From positions 1 to 32,330 of the forward strand of contig WFWK01000073.1 in the NCBI GenBank assembly GCA_015491135.1: a stretch of 32,330 nt of DNA, written 5' to 3'. Below are positions 22,542 to 29,570 of the stretch, one piece after another (positions within the stretch are counted from its first letter, which is position 1; every line of letters starts with the position of its first letter). Origin of the DNA: Patescibacteria group bacterium (GTDB lineage: Bacteria > Patescibacteriota > Minisyncoccia > Phycocordibacterales > UBA2100). The notes under the pieces are model-generated. The model was not told the origin of the DNA, ran no database searches, and saw nothing but the letters and a program-made list of their open reading frames with translations. Both the position numbers and the translations under genes were made by a program.

Positions 22542-24494
22542 ATGCAAAAAACAAAAAAGAAAACACGTTTCGGCAAAACAAGCAAGAGACGAAAAAAAGA
22601 ACAAAAAAAGCAAGAAAAAACTCTTACGGGTACAATATCTTTTAACTTTCGCGGCAAGGGCTTCATATCAGCTCCCGATTTTGCAAAAGAGTTTGAAGTA
22701 AACCCTGACGATACTTTTACTGCTTTACCCGGAGATGAGGTGGAGTTTGTTCCACTTAAAAACGGGAAAGCTAAAGTGATAAAAGTGCTAAACAGAAAAA
22801 CCGAAAAAATTGTCGGGGTTGCGCGCAAACACGGAAAACATTTTATTTTAATCCCGGAAGACAAAAGGATACCAACGGATTTTTTAATCCTAAACCCTCC
22901 TGAGAACTTACAAGACAATGCAGTAATTGTGGCAAAAATAAGCTGGGACAGCACACAAGAGTATCCAACGGCAACAACTGAAGAGATTCTTGGCAGAGTC
23001 GGAGCGCACGATACGATAATGCGCGCCATTTTGTACTCGCACGAATTTGAAGACAAATTTCCTCCACAAGTTAAAAAAGAGGCAAAAACTATCCAAGAAA
23101 AATTTCATGCAAACTTCTTTTCAAAAGATAAACGAAAAGACCTGACAGATACCCTCACGGTAACAATTGACCCGAAAAACGCTCAAGATTTTGATGATGC
23201 GATATCTTTACAGAAAACCGAAACCGGATACAAACTTGGTGTACATATTGCCGATGTTACTTTCTTTGTAAAACCACACAGCGCGCTTGATAAAGAAGCG
23301 CGCAAAAGAGCCACTTCGGTTTATTTGGTAGACAGAACAATCCCAATGCTTCCGGAAGAGCTTTCAAATGATGTTTGTAGCCTTGTACCAAATGAGGAGA
23401 GATTTGCGTTTTCCGTTCTTTTCAATTTAACATCAGAGGGCGAAATTGTTGATTTTGAAATTACAGAAAGTGTTATAAAATCAGACAAAAGACTCACTTA
23501 TACCCAAGCCCAAGAGATAATAAACTCTCCAAATACAGATGAGCTCTCGGTTATGCTCAAAGAAGCGCTCAAGCTTGCAGAAAAACTAAAAGAGAAAAGA
23601 AACAAAAAAGGCGCTTTGCAATTCTCCTCTCGCGAGGTTGAAATAGAGTTAGACAAAAACGGCAAACCCATAAGCATTAAAAAGAAAGAGGTTTTGCCCA
23701 CAATGGAGATGATAGAAGAGTTTATGTTGCTTGCAAATAGGGTGGTTGCCGAGTGGTCATCGTCTGCTTTTCCGAGTGATTTGTTGATTTACAGAATACA
23801 TGAGACCCCAGATGAGCAAAAAATAATTGAACTTAAGCAGTTTGTGCGCGCTTTGGGATATGATGCTTTAGACAATGTAAAATCAAGAATAACAAACAAA
23901 GATTTGGCTCGTCTGCTTTTGCAAGTAAAAAACACACCGCATCAAGAGCTGATTGAGCAGACACTGCTAAGATCGCTTGCAAAAGCAGTCTACAGCCACA
24001 AAAACGTTGGGCATTTTTCTTTGGGGTTTCCTTTCTATACTCATTTTACTTCCCCTATTCGTCGTTATCCGGATATTATGGTTCACAGAATAATAAAATC
24101 TCGCCTGCAAAACAAAAAAATTGCCAAAGATGAACTGGCAAGCTACATAAAACTGGCACAGCACAGCACAAAACGAGAAATAGAAGCTATGCGCGCCGAA
24201 AGAGACTCTATCGCACAAAAACAAACCGAGTATATGGCAGAGCATATAGGAGAAGTGTTTGAAGGGACCATAACGGGCGTAACCGAAAGAGGAATATTTG
24301 TTGCAGAACAACAAACAATGGCGGAAGGGTTTATTCCAATAAAAGATTTACCCGGCTTCTACAGTTTCAACGATAAAAAACTGAAACTTGAAAACAAAAA
24401 GGGTGTAGGATTTTCTCTGGGAGACAAAATAAAAATAAGATGCAAACAAGTTGATGTGGCTTCAAGGAAAATTACATGGCAGTTCGCTCAGTAG
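22542..24494 (+). CDS. rnr: Ribonuclease R (RNase II/R family exoribonuclease)
   Basis: A 3'-to-5' exoribonuclease of 650 residues. The Lys/Arg-rich start (MQKTKKKTRFGKTSKRRKKE) is followed by an OB-fold cold-shock region (FNFRGKGFISAPDFAKEF). The RNB catalytic domain holds the acidic active site in DPKNAQDFDDAI and YLVDRTIPMLPEELS, and HFTSPIRRYPDIMVHR closes it. An S1 RNA-binding domain near the end (FEGTITGVTERGIFV) completes the RNase R order. It degrades structured RNA and takes part in RNA quality control. It lies directly upstream of the structured RNA described below. Confidence 0.95.
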   Translation: MQKTKKKTRFGKTSKRRKKEQKKQEKTLTGTISFNFRGKGFISAPDFAKEFEVNPDDTFTALPGDEVEFVPLKNGKAKVIKVLNRKTEKIVGVARKHGKHFILIPEDKRIPTDFLILNPPENLQDNAVIVAKISWDSTQEYPTATTEEILGRVGAHDTIMRAILYSHEFEDKFPPQVKKEAKTIQEKFHANFFSKDKRKDLTDTLTVTIDPKNAQDFDDAISLQKTETGYKLGVHIADVTFFVKPHSALDKEARKRATSVYLVDRTIPMLPEELSNDVCSLVPNEERFAFSVLFNLTSEGEIVDFEITESVIKSDKRLTYTQAQEIINSPNTDELSVMLKEALKLAEKLKEKRNKKGALQFSSREVEIELDKNGKPISIKKKEVLPTMEMIEEFMLLANRVVAEWSSSAFPSDLLIYRIHETPDEQKIIELKQFVRALGYDALDNVKSRITNKDLARLLLQVKNTPHQELIEQTLLRSLAKAVYSHKNVGHFSLGFPFYTHFTSPIRRYPDIMVHRIIKSRLQNKKIAKDELASYIKLAQHSTKREIEAMRAERDSIAQKQTEYMAEHIGEVFEGTITGVTERGIFVAEQQTMAEGFIPIKDLPGFYSFNDKKLKLENKKGVGFSLGDKIKIRCKQVDVASRKITWQFAQ

Positions 24495-24506
24495 ATTTAA
24501 AAATAC

Positions 24507-24537
24507 TTGACAAATTTTTTATTTATGTTAGTATAAT
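24507..24537 (+). promoter_or_regulatory. Promoter of the structured RNA
   Basis: A perfect TTGACA (24507-24512) and a perfect TATAAT (24532-24537), though 19 nt apart; TAGTAT (24529-24534) at 16 nt is the alternative -10. Transcription should begin at about 24541-24545. Confidence 0.7.
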
Positions 24538-24540
24538 AAT

Positions 24541-24774
24541 GCAGGTCGCAAGTTGCAACCTTGCCTAAAATCCCAGCGCCGACCGTGCCGGCGCAATATA
24601 AATCAGCGCACGGGAAAGGAGGGATTTTGAGATGAACATTGTTCATCTCGCACCCGGTTAGGCCGGGTAAATCTATTCTTGCACTTTCTAAATAGAGCTA
24701 GCCCCACGCCGTGAGGGGCGAAAGATCACGGCCAACCGCCCGCGAAGCGCAAAGCGTTTCGCGGGCATTTTCAT
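24541..24774 (+). ncRNA. Structured non-coding RNA with two H-type pseudoknots, family not recognised
   Basis: About 234 nt with its own promoter and terminator, between converging rnr and smc. The elements in order are: a 5' hairpin (24541-24564); an 8-bp helix AAAATCCC (24567-24574) with GGGATTTT (24621-24628) that encloses pseudoknot 1, whose stems are GCGCCG/CGGCGC (24576-24581, 24589-24594) and CCGTGC/GCACGG (24583-24588, 24608-24613); a 9-bp hairpin (24629-24649); a 6-bp hairpin (24652-24668); a 6-bp hairpin (24672-24677, 24691-24696); pseudoknot 2 with GCCCC/GGGGC (24701-24705, 24715-24719) and GCCGTGA/TCACGGC (24708-24714, 24726-24732); then the terminator. A nine-codon frame (24632-24661) after AAGGAGG exists, but its start lies in the 9-bp hairpin. 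It does not show the tRNA-like ends of tmRNA, the SRP loop or RNase P core motifs. Confidence 0.75.
24738..24774 (+). terminator. Terminator of the structured RNA
   Basis: A 13-bp stem with one G-U pair (24738-24750 with 24754-24766) and an AAA loop, followed by ATTTTCATTT. Confidence 0.85.
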
Positions 24775-24791
24775 TTGCAACTTGTGTTGTT

Positions 24792-26948
24792 CTAACTTTT
24801 TGCAACAGAGAGCGCTTCTTCCAGCTTAACGGATAGGAGTTTTGAAACACCGTCTGCACCCATGGTAACTCCGTAGAGCTCACCTGCCGAGACCATCGTT
24901 TCGCGATTGTGAGTAATTAAAATAAGCTGGCTTTTTTGAGAGAGTTTGACTATCATCTCGGCGTAGCGTCTGCTGTTTGCCTCATCAAGCGCAGCGTCTG
25001 TCTCATCCAAAATCAAAAACGGTGGCGGATTCACTTGACTCATGGCAAAAATCAAAGCAATGGAAGTAAGGGCTCTCTCTCCCCCGGAGAGAGCTTCCAA
25101 AGTTGAGACTTTTTTTCTTGGAATCGCTACCGCAATCTCTATTCCGTCTTTTGCATCTTCTTGAGTATCCTCTTTTACAAGTTTTAACTTTGCTGTCCCT
25201 CCGCCAAACAAAATTGCAAAAAATTCCGCAAACACCTCGTTTATTTTCAAAATCCCACTTTCAAAACGCAGGGACAATTCTTTGTCTATATCTTTTATAA
25301 GCTGAACAAGCTTAGTGCCACTGGTTTTCAAATCTGCCAATTCCCCTTCCAAAAACTCAATTCTCTCTTTTACTTGTTTATACTCATCAACAAAAGCTTC
25401 ATCAACACTCCCCAACTCTTCAAGCAATATTTTTTTCTTTTGGATCGCGTTTTTTAAAGCGCTTGCCTCCTGCGCGCTTATTTTTTCATTTGACTCAACC
25501 GGTCTTATACCCAAAGCTATAATCTCGGCAACATCCTCCTCAAATTTGGATTTACGCTCTTGAAGTTCTTTCTCTTTTATCTCCAACAGGTTCATTTCGT
25601 TTTTCAACTCTTGCAGCTGCGCTGACTTTTGAGCAATTTCAATTTGTATTTTATATACATCGTCTTTGTTTTGACCCTCTTGTTTTTGTAAAGCAAGTCT
25701 TTTGTCAAAAAGCTGTTTTAACTGGCCGTCTATTTCGTTTTTTTCTTTTTCAAGTTGGGTTTTTTGTTGCAGTATTTTTTGTCTTTGCAAAGAAATGTCA
25801 TTTGGAACACTTTGACCTCCAGTTAAATCAAAATCTGCCAAAAACTTTGTCAAAGAAGAAACCGCATGCTCTATGGAGTGCTTCAGTATCGCCGGGCTTG
25901 CCTCAGAGAGAGATATTTTCAAATCGGAAAGCAAAGAGCGCAAAAACAGCAGCTTTTCTTTTGAAACAGTAAATTGACTGTTTGTTTGTCTCCCGGTTGG
26001 TAACACCTCCAGCTTTCCGTCCAAAACCCCCAAAAGATGCAAAATTTCATTTTTTCTGTCCTGCAATTTTTCAATTTGTTTGTTGATTTTTTGCAACTCT
26101 TTTTCGGTCTCTTTATCTTGCTTTGGTTTTTGTTTAAGTTGAGCTAGTTTTGCTTTAAGGGTTTCAATCTCTTTTTCAAGAGATGTTATTTTTTGTTTGG
26201 GAATGTCTTTTGAGTTTTTAATGTGGCTTTCCAGCTCTTGCAAATAGCTGTTTTCAAAAGTGAAATACAAAGAGAATTCTTTTTTAAGGGAGTCTTTCAA
26301 CTCTTGCGCTTTTTGTCTTTTTTCCATTTGTCTTTGCAAAAAAGAAAAACGCGGTTTTATCTCTCTTATTGAAGCTTCAACTTCTTGAATATGCACGGAA
26401 GTCTGCTTGAGTTTGCGAAAAGCTTCGTTTTTTCTGTAGTGAAAAATCCTCAGCCCAAGCGCATCTTCCAGAATTTCTCTTCTCTGAAGCGGAGTCGCAT
26501 TTAATATCCTGTCGGCCTCTCCTTGAGATATTATGTGATGCCCGGAAGAGCCTATATTTGCCGAGGCCAAAAGTGTAACAACATCTTTCAGTCTTACTTT
26601 TGATTTGTTTATAAAGTATTCGTTTGTTCCGTCTCTGTATACAATTCTCTCTATAACAACCTCATCAAAATCTATATCAAGTATTTTGTTGGAATTATCA
26701 AAAACAACTTTGACAGATGCTCTGTTTGCACGTGGAATTGATTTATTGCCGGCCCAAATCAAATCCTCTCCCCTTTTACAGCGCAAAGATTTCATTGACT
26801 GCTCGCCTAGCACAAAACGAAAAGCCTCCGCAACATTGCTTTTTCCGGAACCGTTTGGCCCGACTATCGCAACAGTGGGAGAATCAATCAAAATCTCACT
26901 CTTTCTTGCAAAAGATTTAAAACCGTTCAGCTCAATTGACTTTAACAT
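24792..26948 (-). CDS. smc: Miniature SMC-type chromosome segregation ATPase
   Basis: A 718-residue ABC-type ATPase. The N-terminal head begins MLKSIELNGFKSFA and has Walker A GPNGSGKSN. The C-terminal head has the signature LSGGERALTSIALIFA and Walker B PPFLILDETDAALDEANSRR, followed by the D-loop and H-loop. The closest match is SMC, but canonical SMC is about 1150-1200 residues. Here two shortened coiled-coil arms (about 190-330 and 420-560) surround a stretch without a recognisable hinge. ATG 26948 matches the SMC start; the frame is open 13 codons upstream over the promoter. The rnc-smc order is common in bacteria. Confidence 0.88.
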   Translation of the reverse strand: MLKSIELNGFKSFARKSEILIDSPTVAIVGPNGSGKSNVAEAFRFVLGEQSMKSLRCKRGEDLIWAGNKSIPRANRASVKVVFDNSNKILDIDFDEVVIERIVYRDGTNEYFINKSKVRLKDVVTLLASANIGSSGHHIISQGEADRILNATPLQRREILEDALGLRIFHYRKNEAFRKLKQTSVHIQEVEASIREIKPRFSFLQRQMEKRQKAQELKDSLKKEFSLYFTFENSYLQELESHIKNSKDIPKQKITSLEKEIETLKAKLAQLKQKPKQDKETEKELQKINKQIEKLQDRKNEILHLLGVLDGKLEVLPTGRQTNSQFTVSKEKLLFLRSLLSDLKISLSEASPAILKHSIEHAVSSLTKFLADFDLTGGQSVPNDISLQRQKILQQKTQLEKEKNEIDGQLKQLFDKRLALQKQEGQNKDDVYKIQIEIAQKSAQLQELKNEMNLLEIKEKELQERKSKFEEDVAEIIALGIRPVESNEKISAQEASALKNAIQKKKILLEELGSVDEAFVDEYKQVKERIEFLEGELADLKTSGTKLVQLIKDIDKELSLRFESGILKINEVFAEFFAILFGGGTAKLKLVKEDTQEDAKDGIEIAVAIPRKKVSTLEALSGGERALTSIALIFAMSQVNPPPFLILDETDAALDEANSRRYAEMIVKLSQKSQLILITHNRETMVSAGELYGVTMGADGVSKLLSVKLEEALSVAKS

Positions 26949-26954
26949 TGCTAT

Positions 26955-26963
26955 ATTGTAACA
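26955..26963 (-). promoter_or_regulatory. Extended -10 promoter of smc, leaderless
   Basis: On the minus strand TGTTACAAT is an extended -10; its hexamer TACAAT ends 6 nt before the ATG at 26948. No good -35 box is seen. Confidence 0.5.
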
Positions 26964-27047
26964 GAAAAACGAAAGTTTATAATTCACAAATTCGGAAAAT
27001 TGTCAAAATAAACAAAGCGCTTATTTGGGAACAGGTCTGGTGCAAAA

Positions 27048-27737
27048 CTACCAACCCTTCACTTCAAGAGCCTTCCTTGCGGCAGCTCGTTCGGCCTCTT
27101 GTTTGCTTCTACCCTTACCCAAGGCCACCTGCTCATCTCCTAAAGAGACCGCAACCACAAAAGTCTTATCATGATCGGGACCACTTTCATCTACAGTTGT
27201 ATAAGTTGGTGTTATCCCCACCTTCTCTTGCGCAGCTTCTTGAAAAGCGCTTTTTGCATCAAGCCAGAGTTTTTTCTCTATAACCTCATCTATTTTCGGA
27301 TAGATATGCTTTGCAATAAATCTCTCCGCCACTTCATATCCTTGATCCAAATAAATCGCGCCTATAACCGCTTCAAAAGTGTTTGCCAAAATATACTCTC
27401 TTGCTCGTCCGGTGTCTTTGGCCTCACCTTTTGAAAGGAGCAAAAAATCATTCATACCAAGCTTGCGCGCCTCCTCGGATATACTTTGAGTGTTCACAAG
27501 AGCCGCTCTATATGCCGTAAGTTCACCTTCCGGCTTTTGCGGAAATTTATCATATAAAAACCTCGTTACCGCAAGCTCAAGCACCGCGTCTCCCAAAAAC
27601 TCCAATCTCTCGTTGTGTTCTTTTGCTTCGTATTTATGCTCGTTTATCCACGAACGGTGAGTAAAAGCCGTTTTTAACAACTCTTTATCTTTAAAGTTTA
27701 CGCCTATTTTTTGTTCAAACTCTGAAAAATCTTTCAT
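27048..27737 (-). CDS. rnc: Ribonuclease III
   Basis: Cleaves double-stranded RNA in rRNA and mRNA maturation; 229 residues. The RNase III signature NERLEFLGDAVLEL (residues 42-55) holds the catalytic Glu and Asp. A second acidic pair sits in ANTFEAVIGAIYLDQG. A double-stranded-RNA-binding domain occupies about residues 155-229, ending GKGRSKQEAERAAARKALE. It starts 4 nt after the stop of the nusB-Nudix gene and lies just before smc. Confidence 0.96.
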   Translation of the reverse strand: MKDFSEFEQKIGVNFKDKELLKTAFTHRSWINEHKYEAKEHNERLEFLGDAVLELAVTRFLYDKFPQKPEGELTAYRAALVNTQSISEEARKLGMNDFLLLSKGEAKDTGRAREYILANTFEAVIGAIYLDQGYEVAERFIAKHIYPKIDEVIEKKLWLDAKSAFQEAAQEKVGITPTYTTVDESGPDHDKTFVVAVSLGDEQVALGKGRSKQEAERAAARKALEVKGW

Positions 27738-27741
27738 AAGC

Positions 27742-28635
27742 TTATTTTGTTTTTTTGGAAGCTAATATGTTAACAGCTTTCGTGATAATCGGCAAAATAT
27801 CATCATAGAAATTCAAGTCAACAATGTCTTTTAGCTTAAACCACTGACCATCATCAAGCCCGCCATCTGTTTTCGGCTTAACGTCTTGAAACGGCGCTTT
27901 GGCCAAATGATAAACCGCGTGTCTGATTTTCTTTCCAAATTCAGGATCGGAAGCTTTATACTCGTTCTCGCCCAAAAAATCTTCCACCTCAACCGGAAGG
28001 CCGAGCTCTTCTTGTACTTTTCTTTTTATACCGTCTTCTGTTGTTTCATTTTCCTGAAGTTTGCCTTTAGGGAGAGTCCAGTGACCGAAAATATCATGCA
28101 CCAGCGCAACATAAAATTCCCCTTCATGCTCGGAGTAGACAACCGCTCCCACCAACTCCTCTTTTGGCAACTCTTTCGGTTTTGTCTCCTCCTCTGAGAT
28201 AATTCCGCTTTCAAGCATTTCTCTGTAGACAGCACCCAAGACACCATTTACAAACTTACCACTGGAGTCTCCACCAAACTCTTTAGCAAGCTCTATTGCT
28301 TCGTTTATGGCAACCTTTGGAGGTACTTGTTCTCTATCGGCAAACAAAAGCTCGGCAAGACCTATACGTAAAATATTTCTGTCCACTATGGCGATTTTCT
28401 CAAGTGGCCACTCGGGCGCAGCTTTCTGTATTATCTCATTTAGCTCTTCGTATTTGGATAAAACCAAATCAAGAAGTTTTTTCATGAACGGAAAAATTGT
28501 TTTATCGGGGGCAAACTCGGCGACATTTTCAAGAAAAACTTTTTCAACATCTTCTTTTGAGCGAGTACCGCCCATTGCGTCTGTTTCAAATAGTGTTTGT
28601 AAAACAACTGAACGCCCTAAGTGTCTGTTTGCCAT
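27742..28635 (-). CDS. nusB: NusB antitermination factor fused to a Nudix hydrolase
   Basis: Residues 1-143 are NusB: MANRHLGRSVVLQTLFETDA, then IAIVDRNILRIGLAELLF and PPKVAINEAIELAKEFGGDSSGKFVNGVLG. NusB with NusE/S10 binds boxA RNA and supports rRNA transcription. After a short Glu/Lys/Pro linker, residues 160-297 are a Nudix domain. The Nudix box at 191-213 (GKLQENETTEDGIKRKVQEE) keeps G191, E197, R205, E209 and E210, but residue 206 is Lys where the motif has Glu. The reading frame is continuous, with no sign of a frameshift. It heads an operon with rnc, with a 4-nt gap. Confidence 0.9.
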   Translation of the reverse strand: MANRHLGRSVVLQTLFETDAMGGTRSKEDVEKVFLENVAEFAPDKTIFPFMKKLLDLVLSKYEELNEIIQKAAPEWPLEKIAIVDRNILRIGLAELLFADREQVPPKVAINEAIELAKEFGGDSSGKFVNGVLGAVYREMLESGIISEEETKPKELPKEELVGAVVYSEHEGEFYVALVHDIFGHWTLPKGKLQENETTEDGIKRKVQEELGLPVEVEDFLGENEYKASDPEFGKKIRHAVYHLAKAPFQDVKPKTDGGLDDGQWFKLKDIVDLNFYDDILPIITKAVNILASKKTK

Positions 28636-28661
28636 ATAAAGAACTTACTTTTAATGTAGAT

Positions 28662-28689
28662 AGTATAACAGCCAAAGCGTTACTTGCAA
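28662..28689 (-). promoter_or_regulatory. Promoter of the nusB-rnc operon
   Basis: TTGCAA (28684-28689), 16 nt, TATACT (28662-28667). The leader to the ATG at 28635 is about 20 nt. Confidence 0.6.
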
Positions 28690-28716
28690 GATGGTTTAGT
28701 TTAAAATTTGCGTAAA

Positions 28717-28745
28717 ACAAAAACCGACTATTTGTCGGTTTTTGT
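28717..28745. terminator. Terminator of rpmF
   Basis: A 12-bp stem (28717-28728 with 28734-28745), A-rich and T-rich at its ends. The rpmF stop codon (28728-28730) is in the hairpin. Confidence 0.85.
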
Positions 28746-29066
28746 TTTTTTCTCACTCTTTGTATCTTTGGTCTTTTTTTCAGCTTTTTCAGATGCTTTT
28801 TTGCTTTCTGAGCTTTCACTGTTTGAGACTTCTTGTTCCTGTTGCATCTCCTCAAGTTTTGCTTGCTTTTTTTGAAGTCTCTTTTCGGCCAAAGCGACAA
28901 CATCTATAATTTGCTTTCCTCTGTAGAACCCGCATTCCGGACACATTCTGTGTCTTAGGTGGTAAGCTCCACAATTTGAGCACTTGGAAAGACGCGCCCC
29001 TTTAAGAGCATGATGACTTCTTCTATTATCCCGATGCGCTCGGGTTACTCTCATTCTCACTACCAT
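28728..29066 (-). CDS. rpmF: 50S ribosomal protein L32 with charged C-terminal tail
   Basis: Residues 1-58 are L32: MVVRMRVTRAHRDNRRSHHA aligns with the usual basic start, and the zinc ribbon uses C29, C32, C42 and C45 (CSNCGAYHLRHRMCPECG). The remaining 54 residues are a Lys/Glu/Ser-rich, coiled-coil-like and then disordered tail not seen in ordinary L32. This repeats the tail on S16 in the same genome. The start at 29066 fits the family better than the internal ATG at 29054. Confidence 0.9.
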   Translation of the reverse strand: MVVRMRVTRAHRDNRRSHHALKGARLSKCSNCGAYHLRHRMCPECGFYRGKQIIDVVALAEKRLQKKQAKLEEMQQEQEVSNSESSESKKASEKAEKKTKDTKSEKKTKTDK

Positions 29067-29074
29067 GAAAAAGG

Positions 29075-29102
29075 ATTATACCAACATTAACAGCGTTTGC
29101 AA
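29075..29102 (-). promoter_or_regulatory. Promoter of rpmF, nearly leaderless
   Basis: TTGCAA (29097-29102), 16 nt, perfect TATAAT (29075-29080), ending 8 nt before the ATG at 29066. Confidence 0.65.
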
Positions 29103-29123
29103 GCTTTTTATGTCAACCTCTAC

Positions 29124-29151
29124 TTTACACAACAGCGCAAATAAGTATACT
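29124..29151 (+). promoter_or_regulatory. Promoter of the GcrA-like gene
   Basis: TTTACA (29124-29129), 16 nt, TATACT (29146-29151). The leader of about 33 nt carries AGGAGG at 29178-29183. Confidence 0.6.
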
Positions 29152-29190
29152 CAATCTCGGAGTAGTCAACCTCAAACAGGAGGATTTTCC

Positions 29191-29532
29191 ATGAGTGGTA
29201 GAAAGTGGAGCAAAAAAGAAGACGAACTTCTTTTGAGATATATACAAGAAGGGCTCTCGGCGCGTCAAATCGGCGAAAAGCTGGGTCGTTCAAAAAACGC
29301 AGTATGTGGTCGCCTTGCAAGACTGCGCAAGATCTCTTCTGAACACTTAACTCAAGATGCGCATTTTTCCGCCACAGCAGAGGCGGTATACTCGCTTAAG
29401 CCAAATCAGTGTAGGTTTCCACTGGGTAATCCTGGAGATGAAAATTTCAATTTTTGCTCTAACAAAGCTTCTCCAGGGAAGTCATACTGCAAACACCATT
29501 ATTCTATAGCATATGTACATTTAAAAAGATAA
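29191..29532 (+). CDS. GcrA-like transcription regulator
   Basis: A 113-residue protein. The N-terminal helix-turn-helix (WSKKEDELLLRYIQEGLSARQIGEKLGRSKNAV, residues 6-38, in pieces of three helices) matches the DNA-binding part of GcrA. The C-terminal motif CRFPLGNPGDENFNFC (74-89) followed by SYCKHHYSIAY (98-108) matches the GcrA sigma70-contacting region, with C74, C89, C100 and H103 as possible zinc ligands. In Caulobacter GcrA binds RNA polymerase sigma70 and acts at methylated GANTC promoters. No GANTC methylase is in this window. A strong Shine-Dalgarno (AGGAGG, 7 nt) fixes the start. Confidence 0.85.
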   Translation: MSGRKWSKKEDELLLRYIQEGLSARQIGEKLGRSKNAVCGRLARLRKISSEHLTQDAHFSATAEAVYSLKPNQCRFPLGNPGDENFNFCSNKASPGKSYCKHHYSIAYVHLKR

Positions 29533-29537
29533 AAATA

Positions 29538-29570
29538 AAAACCGTCACATAATCAAATGTGGCGGTTTTT
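29538..29570 (+). terminator. Terminator of the GcrA-like gene
   Basis: A stem of about 12 bp with one T-G pair (29538-29550 with 29557-29569, loop AATCAA) and a T-run at 29566-29571, just touching the stop of the converging gene. Confidence 0.85.

Noticed and set aside
24632..24661. Nine-codon frame MNIVHLAPG after AAGGAGG within the structured RNA
   Set aside because: The start codon is inside a perfect 9-bp hairpin and the peptide has no recognisable role, so it is kept only as a note under the RNA, not as a gene.
24541..24774. tmRNA, because of multiple pseudoknots and a short frame
   Set aside because: There is no tRNA-like acceptor or T-arm at the ends and no typical tag ending, so tmRNA is not supported.
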